The translations under genes were made by a program, and so were the position numbers. Shown here in pieces: positions 1-4,992 of a stretch of DNA of 5,603 nt. The DNA comes from Oscillospiraceae bacterium (GTDB taxonomy: Bacteria > Bacillota > Clostridia > UMGS1883). Location: positions 1 through 5,603 of the forward strand of contig SVJI01000096.1 in the NCBI GenBank assembly GCA_015069065.1, given 5' to 3'. The notes beneath the pieces are model-generated. The model searched no databases. It was not told the DNA's origin and saw only the letters and a list, made by a program, of their open reading frames with translations. Numbering within the stretch: position 1 is the first letter of the stretch; the number at the start of each line of letters is the position of its first letter.

Positions 1-849
1 GGGGAGCATATCCTTTTTCTCCAGACTGTCAAGGATTTTTGAAAGTCCCTCTGCAATCTGGAAATCATTTACAGAGTCAAAGCCTGTATCAGGACCTAAC
101 TTTTCAAACATTTTTGAGTTATTGTTTCTCAGCGCACCGATATGCAGCTGCCATACCCATCCGCGCTTTGCATACTCTTCGCCTAAGAATACCAGCTTTT
201 CTATGATATCGTCATCCATTTTGTCAACGGCATGGTCTGAAAGACGGCAGCCGTTTTCATGGAAGAAATCCATTCTCTCGCCGATGTCATCCTTAATATT
301 ATCAAGGTCGGGACGGAACGCAGGGACAACCTTTGTACCGAAATCCTTAAGCTGTCTGTGGTACTCAAGTGTGTCGTAGGGCGCATCTGTGGTACAGATT
401 GTCTCTACATTGGACATCTTAATAAGTCCCTGAACACTGTACTCATCCTTTGCCAGAAGTGCATTTACTCTGTCCCAGATACTCTTTGCTGTATCCTCGG
501 ACAAGGTTTCGTCTATGCCGAAATAACGCTTTAATTCCAGATGTGTCCAGTGATAAAGAGGGTTTCCTATCAAAAGGGGCATTGTCTTGGCAAAAGCCAT
601 CCACTTATCATAATCATCCGCATCACCTGTGATGAATTTTTCATCCACACCGTTAGTACGCATCTGGCGCCATTTATAATGGTCACCGCCCAAAAACAGC
701 TCAAACGCATTCTTAAACTTGTAGTTGTCGGCAATCATCTTCGGGCTGATATGGCAGTGGTAGTCAATTATCGGCAAATCCTTTACTGCCTTAAAAAGCT
801 TTTTCGCTGTTTTATTTCTCAGCATGAAATCATCGTTTATAAAACTCAC
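1..849 (-). CDS. uxaC: Uronate isomerase UxaC (glucuronate/galacturonate isomerase), N-terminal 283 residues, cut by the window edge
   Basis: This enzyme interconverts D-galacturonate and D-tagaturonate (also D-glucuronate and D-fructuronate), EC 5.3.1.12, the first cytosolic step of hexuronate breakdown. The 283 visible residues match the family closely. They include the metal-binding H-x-H in IIDYHCHISP (H31, H33), the GGDHYKWRQMR block (about 55-64), CTTDAPYDTLEYH (about 152-164), GCRLSDH (about 200-206), and QLHIGALRNNN (234-244) running into LGPDTGFDS. The family is usually about 470 residues, so roughly the last 40% lies beyond the left edge. The start is a GTG at 849-847 that shares four bases (GTGA) with the uxaA stop. 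The next in-frame ATG (825-823) would remove eight residues normally present before the conserved TAKKL segment. Shine-Dalgarno signals are weak (AAGGA 12 nt upstream, GGTG 7 nt upstream), so translation is probably coupled to uxaA. Family members usually read TTDDP where this protein has TTDAP. Identity is very secure. Confidence 0.96.
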   Translation of the reverse strand, partial: MSFINDDFMLRNKTAKKLFKAVKDLPIIDYHCHISPKMIADNYKFKNAFELFLGGDHYKWRQMRTNGVDEKFITGDADDYDKWMAFAKTMPLLIGNPLYHWTHLELKRYFGIDETLSEDTAKSIWDRVNALLAKDEYSVQGLIKMSNVETICTTDAPYDTLEYHRQLKDFGTKVVPAFRPDLDNIKDDIGERMDFFHENGCRLSDHAVDKMDDDIIEKLVFLGEEYAKRGWVWQLHIGALRNNNSKMFEKLGPDTGFDSVNDFQIAEGLSKILDSLEKKDMLP

Positions 850-866
850 AGTGTAACACCGTCCTT
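846..866 (-). other. uxaA stop / uxaC start junction, GTGA overlap
   Basis: The minus strand reads AAGGACGGTGTTACACTGTGA. The uxaC start codon GTG (849-847) and the uxaA stop TGA (848-846) share bases in the tetranucleotide GTGA. The best purine tract, AAGGA (866-862), is 12 nt from the GTG and the nearer GGTG (860-857) is 7 nt away, neither of them strong. This arrangement typically means that ribosomes finishing uxaA restart on uxaC. Confidence 0.85.
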
Positions 867-2216
867 AAATATAGAAATTTCTTCATAACCGTTTTCTTCG
901 TTTCTGGTCTGCTCACCGTTTGCCACCTTAATTACATATTCAACCAGTTCGTCTGTTAAATCTGCACCTGTAAGGGTGGGGCTTGCATCAAAGTCAATCC
1001 AGTTTGACTTCTTCTGCGCGAGCGTTGCATTTGTGGAAATCTTCACAGTGGGAACGCTGCTTCCAAGCGGAGTTCCTCTGCCTGTAGTAAACAAAATTAT
1101 ATGTACGCCCGCTGCCATAAGGTTTGTAACTGCAACAATGTCATTACCCGGACCGTTAAGAAGTGACAATCCGTTTTTAGTAAGCTTATCGCCGTAATCA
1201 AGAACGTCAACAACCTTTGAAAGTCCGCCCTTTTGCACGCAACCGAGGGATTTTTCCTCCAGTGTTGTTATACCGCCCTTTTTATTTCCGGGCGAGGGAT
1301 TTTCGTAAACAACCTGATTGTGGCGGATATAGTAATCCTTAAAATTGTTAATAAGGCTTACAGTCTTATCAAAAATCTCCTTGTTTTCACATCTGTTCAT
1401 AAGAAGATGCTCTGCGCCGAACATCTCAGGTACTTCTGTGAGGACGCAGCTTCCGCCGTAGGCTACCATTCTGTCACAGAATCTTCCTACGAGGGGATTT
1501 GCGGTAATTCCCGAAAATCCGTCACTTCCACCGCACTTAAGACCTACCTTAAGCTTTGAGATATGCACGCTCTGACGCTTTGCCTTTGCTGCATTTTCCT
1601 TAAGCTCATTTATAAGGCGTACACCCTCTGCAATCTCATCGTCAAAGTCCTGAGTGTTGAGGAATTTTACTCTGTTATCGTCCCACTCTCCAAGAACTTC
1701 CTTGAAAACTGCGATATTGTTGTTTTCACAGCCAAGTCCCAGTACAAGCACGCCGCCTGCATTCGGGTGATTTACCATTCCGCACAGAACTTTCTGAGTG
1801 ATAAGCTGGTCATCCCCAAGCTGAGAGCATCCGAAAGGATGGGGGAAGTTTTTCGCACCTGTCAGCTTTGACAGCTTTTCAGCTATCTTATTCACACAGC
1901 CTACGGTATTTACAATCCATATATCGTTTCTTATACCTACATCTCCGTTTTCGCGGACATATCCCTCAAATGTCAAATCGGTATCAATTTTTTCGTCGTT
2001 ACATTCTGCGGGGGTGTATGTATATTCCAGTTTTCCTGAAAGGTTTGTTTTTATATTGTGAGTATGTACATGCTCACCCTTTTTTATGTCACATACAGCG
2101 TGACCGATGGGCTGACCGTATTTTATAATGTTTTCGCCCTCTTTAATATCCGTAAGGGCGTACTTATGTCCGTCCTCGATATTAACTTCTACATTATCGA
2201 GCTTATTTATTAACAT
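846..2216 (-). CDS. uxaA: Altronate dehydratase UxaA
   Basis: UxaA dehydrates D-altronate to 2-keto-3-deoxy-D-gluconate (EC 4.2.1.7), a cytosolic metal-dependent reaction following UxaB. The 456-residue protein has a short SAF-type N-terminal domain (about 1-60: LDNVEVNIEDGHKYAL, IIKYGQPIGHA, GEHVHTHNIKTNLSG). The UxaA/GarD catalytic body follows. Recognisable blocks are NTVGCVNKIA (103-112), FPHPFGCSQLGDD (124-136), GLGCENNN (160-167), GLKCGGSDGFSGITANPL (225-242), NGPGND (354-359), TTGRGTPLGS (377-386) and the C-terminal IFKDGVTL. The conserved Cys and His residues are those expected to form the metal site. It is about 40 residues shorter than E. coli UxaA, mostly through a trimmed stretch between LDNVEVN and GHKYAL; I recall this compact form from other Firmicutes. 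The ATG at 2216 has GAGGTG 7 nt upstream inside uxaB, and the two genes overlap by 14 nt. Confidence 0.97.
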   Translation of the reverse strand: MLINKLDNVEVNIEDGHKYALTDIKEGENIIKYGQPIGHAVCDIKKGEHVHTHNIKTNLSGKLEYTYTPAECNDEKIDTDLTFEGYVRENGDVGIRNDIWIVNTVGCVNKIAEKLSKLTGAKNFPHPFGCSQLGDDQLITQKVLCGMVNHPNAGGVLVLGLGCENNNIAVFKEVLGEWDDNRVKFLNTQDFDDEIAEGVRLINELKENAAKAKRQSVHISKLKVGLKCGGSDGFSGITANPLVGRFCDRMVAYGGSCVLTEVPEMFGAEHLLMNRCENKEIFDKTVSLINNFKDYYIRHNQVVYENPSPGNKKGGITTLEEKSLGCVQKGGLSKVVDVLDYGDKLTKNGLSLLNGPGNDIVAVTNLMAAGVHIILFTTGRGTPLGSSVPTVKISTNATLAQKKSNWIDFDASPTLTGADLTDELVEYVIKVANGEQTRNEENGYEEISIFKDGVTL

Positions 2217-3474
2217 ATTTCAGCACCTCTTCTTCCAAAAAGCTTAAATCCTCGCCCCAAAGAGCATCGTTTGCCAGAATTTCCTTAACTGATGCCGTCT
2301 TCATAAATGCCGTAACGTCTGCATCATCGTTTGTCATGTCTGTTCTGTAAAAATCAATAAGCTTTGCAAATGAGAAGATAAGTGTTTCGGGCATCTTATC
2401 AAAGCGTTTGATATACTCTAAAACAGAGGGAAGCACGCGCACCTTGAACTTACTTACCGAATTAAGTGCGATTGAGGACAGATAGTGCTTGATGTACGGA
2501 TTTGCAAAACGAATCAGCACGTTGTCTGCATACTCTGTAAGCTCTTCTTTCGGGAGGTCAAGTGTGGGGATAATCTCCTCATAAACACATTTTCTGATAT
2601 GCTCGTTCATTGTCTTGTCATCGATACAGGATTTTACAGTATCAAGACCTGACAGAAGAGCATACGGTACAAGTGATGTATGTGCACCGTTGAGAATTCT
2701 TACCTTACGTGTTCTGTACATTGCAAGGTTATCTGTAAGTATTACGTTAAGGCCACACTTGTCAAAGGGGATTTCATCAAACAATCCGTTATATCCCTCA
2801 ATAACCCACAGATGGAAATATTCTGAGGTGTTAATCATATTATCTTCAAAACCAACCTCAATCTTTTCATCCTTGGGATAACCTGTATTGATTCTGTCAA
2901 CCAGTGTGTTACAGAAGATATTGTCATTTTCAATCCATGCCTTAAATCCGTCGCCCAGATTCCACAAATCGGCATACTGCAAAATGCACTTTTTCAGATT
3001 TTCACCGTTTTTGTCGATAAGCTCACAGGGCAAAAATACAAAGCCGGGGAGATTAAGGTCAAAACGTTTTTTCAAAAGCTGTGTAAGCTTTGCAGGGAAT
3101 GTCTTTGCAGGTCTGTCGGTGATTTTGTCACCTGACTCATAGCAAATACCTGCCTCTGTTGTATTTGAAATTATAAAGCGGTAGTCCTTATTCTCTGCCA
3201 GTGCCATATACGCATCAAAGTCATCATATGGCTTTACGCAGCGGGAAATGACATCAACTTTTTTTATGTCTACTCCCTCTACGCCGCGGCAAACGTGTGT
3301 ATAAACGCAGTTTTGCGCGGAAAGCATGTCGCACATACCGTTTTCTATCGGCTGTACAACTGTAACGCCGCCGTTAAAATCTGTCTTTTCGTTTACAATC
3401 TGCAGCATCCAATCTGCAAATCCTCTCAAAAAGCCGCCTTCACCAAACTGTATTACCTTTTCTGTGTAACTCAT
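2203..3474 (-). CDS. uxaB: Tagaturonate reductase (altronate oxidoreductase) UxaB
   Basis: UxaB reduces D-tagaturonate to D-altronate with NADH (EC 1.1.1.58), linking UxaC to UxaA. It belongs to the polyol-specific long-chain (mannitol) dehydrogenase family. From the ATG at 3474 the protein has 423 residues. The N-terminal nucleotide-binding region starts VIQFGEGGFLRGFADW (7-22), and IISNTTEAGI (101-110) follows. FCNTLVDRI (187-195) matches the family's NxMVDRI motif. The catalytic signature K-x4-N-x2-H is present as K257, N262 and H265 in RKVRILNGAH. An upstream in-frame ATG at 3516 would add 14 residues (MSRWTTLYTIRRSN). I reject it because AAGGAGG (3481-3487) sits just before the ATG at 3474 and the family fold begins there. 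The protein is about 60 residues shorter than E. coli UxaB. A fructuronate or mannonate specificity (UxuB) is possible from the fold alone, but the adjacent uxaA favours altronate. Confidence 0.95.
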   Translation of the reverse strand: MSYTEKVIQFGEGGFLRGFADWMLQIVNEKTDFNGGVTVVQPIENGMCDMLSAQNCVYTHVCRGVEGVDIKKVDVISRCVKPYDDFDAYMALAENKDYRFIISNTTEAGICYESGDKITDRPAKTFPAKLTQLLKKRFDLNLPGFVFLPCELIDKNGENLKKCILQYADLWNLGDGFKAWIENDNIFCNTLVDRINTGYPKDEKIEVGFEDNMINTSEYFHLWVIEGYNGLFDEIPFDKCGLNVILTDNLAMYRTRKVRILNGAHTSLVPYALLSGLDTVKSCIDDKTMNEHIRKCVYEEIIPTLDLPKEELTEYADNVLIRFANPYIKHYLSSIALNSVSKFKVRVLPSVLEYIKRFDKMPETLIFSFAKLIDFYRTDMTNDDADVTAFMKTASVKEILANDALWGEDLSFLEEEVLKYVNK

Positions 3475-3480
3475 ATTACT

Positions 3481-3487
3481 CCTCCTT
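3481..3487 (-). promoter_or_regulatory. Ribosome binding site that fixes the uxaB start
   Basis: The minus strand reads AAGGAGG and then AGTAAT before the ATG at 3474-3472, an ideal Shine-Dalgarno sequence and spacing. It lies inside the longer open frame that could start at 3516, which is the main reason for choosing the inner start. Confidence 0.9.
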
Positions 3488-3520
3488 ATCGTATATAACG
3501 TAGTCCACCTACTCAATTTT

Positions 3521-3526
3521 ATTATA
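3521..3526 (-). promoter_or_regulatory. uxaB: Possible -10 box of a uxaBAC promoter
   Basis: A perfect TATAAT on the minus strand would place a transcript start near 3514 and leave a leader of about 40 nt before the uxaB ATG. The hexamer 17 nt upstream reads AGGATA, a poor -35, and there is no extended -10 TGn. If this promoter is real it probably needs an activator. The region is so AT-rich that the hexamer could be chance. Confidence 0.35.
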
Positions 3527-3567
3527 TATCAAGAATTTCCATGTATCCTTAATTGTTTTGATATATA
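3523..3567. promoter_or_regulatory. 10-bp inverted repeat upstream of uxaB, candidate operator
   Basis: TATATATCAA (3523-3532) and its exact reverse complement TTGATATATA (3558-3567) are separated by 25 nt, so the arm centres lie 35 bp apart. Each arm is followed on its inner side by an AATT at nearly the same distance, which weakly extends the symmetry. The left arm overlaps the possible -10 of uxaB, so a bound regulator would block transcription. No T-run follows on the minus strand, which argues against a terminator. No known hexuronate-regulator operator (ExuR/UxuR type) is recognised. The evidence is the symmetry alone. Confidence 0.35.
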
Positions 3568-3610
3568 TGGGCATTTTTCTTTGTTTTTTTGACATGGAGG
3601 GAGTTTTCAT

Positions 3611-4660
3611 TTACAGTTCTTCTGTATATACGAATTGTTCCCAGGGGATTTTTACCTCTTTCTTTTCCGACAATATTTCGTCAACATGCAAAAGGAGCGG
3701 AAAGTCCTTTTCACGGAGAACTCCTCTTTTTATCTGGTATTTTACTACTCTTGCCACTCTTTCTGCAACAACCAATGACTCCAGTGTTACACCACACAGT
3801 TCCTTTTTCGCTTCATCGATACTCATACCCTTTCCCAAGAGGATGCCGATGAGCCGTGTCCTGCCGCCGTAAACCGTTACATATAAATCACCTGTGCCGA
3901 CACACAGATTGTTCAGGCTAAGCGCATCCTGAAACTGCAAAAGCTTATACATTTCCTTTGTTGCCTGACCAAATACCGCTGCCTGAGAATTAAAATGCAG
4001 CTTATCATCACCAAAAAATTTCTGATTTACACCTATCGTCAGCGCGACTGCCAATGCATAACCGTTTTTAAGAGCAACTGCACTCTCTATACCTGTAATA
4101 TCGGTGGTTATACTGATATGATAATAGTCCGTCTCTAAAAGTTTTCTGAGGTATTCAAGGGTTTTTATATCATCGCCGCAGAATGAAACCTCCGTCTGGT
4201 CATGCGCGGCAAGCTCGTAGCTTGTGCATGGTCCTCCAACGGCATTGAGGGAGAGCTTCTTTCCAATTTCCTTAAGCTTTTGTTTCCAGACATCAACATA
4301 TGTCAGGAGCTTTCCGTCAGGTGTATCCATCAGACCCTTTGTAACCGTCAGAACAGGGAGGTTTTCAGGGAGCAGGGGAAGTATGCTTTCCGCAAACCAT
4401 TCAACGCCGAAGCTGCTGACACCGCCAATCAAAGCCTCAGTGCCGTCTAACGCCTGCGGCAATTGCTCTATCTGGTAAAACCTTATACCTGATGGAAAAT
4501 CATTATCAAGCTTGGGATGTCTGTTGTTTTTAATACAGAAATCTATTATTTCCCTGTCTAAATGAGTGCCCACGATTCTTACCTCGTTTTGGTTTTCCCT
4601 TGCAGGGAAAGCAAGTGCGCTTCCCATCATTCCTGCACCGACAATTGTTATAACAGCCAT
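3611..4660 (-). CDS. Divergent NAD(P)-dependent glycerol-3-phosphate dehydrogenase family protein (GpsA-like)
   Basis: The 349-residue protein has the two-domain layout of GpsA/GPD1 enzymes, which interconvert dihydroxyacetone phosphate and sn-glycerol 3-phosphate in the cytosol. An N-terminal Rossmann motif, IVGAGMMGSALA (6-17), replaces the usual GAGSWGTAL. VTKGL (106-110) supplies the first conserved lysine, K108. VGGPCTSYELA (141-151) corresponds to the family's SGPSFAxE segment, and ALKNG (196-200) supplies K198 and N199. GTGDLYVTVYGGRTR (255-269) supplies D258, T262 and R267. Aligned by eye with human GPD1, K120, K204, N205, D260, T264 and R269 are kept, but phosphate-contacting N270 is Thr (T268). 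The family fold is secure, but the substrate is not: it may be a paralogue acting on another phosphorylated substrate linked to the downstream uxaBAC genes. AAAGGAG (4675-4669) lies 8 nt before the ATG, and a consensus promoter with a cre-like site precedes it. Confidence 0.85.
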   Translation of the reverse strand: MAVITIVGAGMMGSALAFPARENQNEVRIVGTHLDREIIDFCIKNNRHPKLDNDFPSGIRFYQIEQLPQALDGTEALIGGVSSFGVEWFAESILPLLPENLPVLTVTKGLMDTPDGKLLTYVDVWKQKLKEIGKKLSLNAVGGPCTSYELAAHDQTEVSFCGDDIKTLEYLRKLLETDYYHISITTDITGIESAVALKNGYALAVALTIGVNQKFFGDDKLHFNSQAAVFGQATKEMYKLLQFQDALSLNNLCVGTGDLYVTVYGGRTRLIGILLGKGMSIDEAKKELCGVTLESLVVAERVARVVKYQIKRGVLREKDFPLLLHVDEILSEKKEVKIPWEQFVYTEEL

Positions 4661-4684
4661 TTTTCCCGCTCCTTTATGATAATC

Positions 4685-4698
4685 TGAAAACGTTAGTT
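4685..4698. promoter_or_regulatory. cre-like operator (CcpA / LacI-family type) over the transcription start
   Basis: The plus strand reads TGAAAACGTTAGTT. It matches the degenerate cre consensus TGWAARCGYTWNCW at 13 of 14 positions, failing only at the penultimate C, and has the central CG and AACGTT core typical of LacI-family operators. It fits the stricter TGWNANCGNTNWCA less well, with three mismatches at one end. It starts just downstream of the -10 box and covers the predicted start point near 4694, where a bound repressor would block initiation. This suggests glucose repression or control by a local LacI-type regulator. No regulator gene is in the window. Confidence 0.5.
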
Positions 4699-4700
4699 AA

Positions 4701-4729
4701 ATTATATTAAATAAATTCTACACTGTCAA
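4701..4729 (-). promoter_or_regulatory. Perfect-consensus housekeeping sigma (SigA/sigma-70) promoter for the GpsA-like gene
   Basis: On the minus strand TTGACA (4729-4724) is followed by exactly 17 nt and then TATAAT (4706-4701), so both hexamers and the spacer are at consensus. The predicted start is near 4694, about 34 nt before the ATG at 4660. Such a promoter would be very strong unless repressed, consistent with the cre-like site just downstream. It lies beside the end of the hairpin chain. Confidence 0.9.
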
Positions 4730-4742
4730 GGGATAACATCAG

Positions 4743-4835
4743 CGATATACTCGTTGCCGCAGGCAACATATCGTATCGAAAGATATATCGTGTACGAAGT
4801 ACATATATCAAATTTCGCTAGGAATTTATATCGTT
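4743..4835. repeat. Chain of small hairpins with GATAT/ATATC spacers, probable dispersed palindromic intergenic element
   Basis: Four consecutive hairpins are visible. At 4743-4773 an outer CGATAT/ATATCG pair encloses GTTGCC-GCA-GGCAAC. At 4774-4785 TATC-GAAA-GATA forms a short stem. At 4782-4809 GATATA/TATATC encloses TGTAC-GAA-GTACA. At 4810-4827 AAATTTC-GCTA-GGAATTT forms a stem with one G-T pair. CGATAT or its complement recurs between them. With the adjoining 14-bp hairpin (4836-4867) the structured block fills the space between the tRNA and the promoter. No credible protein is encoded. The pattern resembles palindromic intergenic elements I recall from clostridial genomes, but no second full copy is in this window, so its repeated nature is inferred. 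Confidence 0.6.
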
Positions 4836-4867
4836 GAAAGAAGCACTTCCGAAGAAGTGCTTCTTTC
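4836..4867 (-). terminator. Perfect 14-bp hairpin with UUCG loop directly after the tRNA
   Basis: GAAAGAAGCACTTC pairs perfectly with GAAGTGCTTCTTTC around a four-base loop that reads TTCG in the tRNA sense, giving the very stable C(UUCG)G tetraloop. The stem begins at the base next to the encoded CCA. It may end the tRNA transcript or guide 3' processing. The RNA after the stem reads AACGAUAUAAAU, so there is no classic U-run; only the 3' arm itself is U-rich. It may equally be the outermost hairpin of the neighbouring palindromic element. Confidence 0.55.
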
Positions 4868-4944
4868 TGGTACGCCTGATGCGATTCGAACGCACGACCT
4901 TCAGAGTCGGAGTCTGACACTCTATCCAACTGAGCTACAGGCGC
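4868..4944 (-). tRNA. tRNA-Arg, anticodon CCG, with encoded CCA
   Basis: The minus strand folds into a standard cloverleaf of 74 nt plus encoded CCA. The acceptor is GCGCCTG/CAGGCGT (one G-U pair at 1-72), the D stem GCTC/GAGT, the anticodon stem TCAGA/TCTGA, the anticodon loop CTCCGAC, the variable loop AGGTC, and the T arm GTGCG-TTCGAAT-CGCAT. Positions 34-36 are CCG, which reads the arginine codon CGG. The discriminator base is A (4871) and CCA occupies 4870-4868. No convincing promoter lies immediately upstream, so it may be transcribed with the L,D-transpeptidase gene 48 nt away. Confidence 0.97.
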
Positions 4945-4952
4945 ATATTCAT

Positions 4953-4978
4953 CCGGCATTAAAGGATTTCAATGCCGG
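4953..4978 (-). terminator. 8-bp inverted repeat between the L,D-transpeptidase gene and the tRNA
   Basis: CCGGCATT (4953-4960) and AATGCCGG (4971-4978) form a perfect 8-bp stem. In the minus-strand sense the 10-nt loop can add three more pairs (AAA with TTT) past a bulged G. It lies 14 nt after the L,D-transpeptidase stop codon and 8 nt before the tRNA 5' end. No U-run follows in the gene's direction, so it is either a weak terminator or a processing or stabilising hairpin between two cotranscribed genes. Confidence 0.45.
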
Positions 4979-4992
4979 AAATTCTTCTGTTT

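Larger units (their letters stand above)
3475..3610. other. Intergenic region between the GpsA-like gene and uxaB
   Basis: This 136-nt AT-rich stretch separates the GpsA-like stop from the uxaB start. Apart from the uxaB ribosome binding site, the possible -10 and the long-spaced inverted repeat, it contains a small dyad, GTAG-N5-CTAC (3500-3512), in the predicted uxaB leader. I see no hairpin followed by a U-run that would end the upstream transcript, so read-through from the GpsA-like gene into uxaBAC is plausible. Confidence 0.6.

Noticed and set aside
122..888. Several plus-strand open frames of 60-115 codons across 122-888
   Set aside because: They overlap uxaC on the opposite strand, lack ribosome binding sites and family-like sequence, and are explained as shadows of a conserved gene.
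3475..3516. Upstream ATG at 3516 as the uxaB start
   Set aside because: The extra 14 residues do not belong to the family, the AAGGAGG at 3481-3487 lies inside them, and the inner ATG begins exactly where UxaB homology begins.
3504..3532. TTGATA at 3532-3527 as a -35 box for uxaB
   Set aside because: Seventeen nt downstream the sequence reads GGTGGA, which is not a -10, and later AT-rich hexamers would start transcription inside the ribosome binding site.
3523..3567. The long-spaced dyad as an intrinsic terminator of the GpsA-like gene
   Set aside because: The stem is nearly all A-T with a 25-nt loop and no U-run follows on the minus strand.
4726..4959. 77-codon minus-strand open frame containing PVAQLDRVSDSDSEGRAFESH
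   Set aside because: It is a translation of the tRNA-Arg gene itself and of the hairpin chain. This peptide pattern is a well-known false annotation arising from tRNA sequences.
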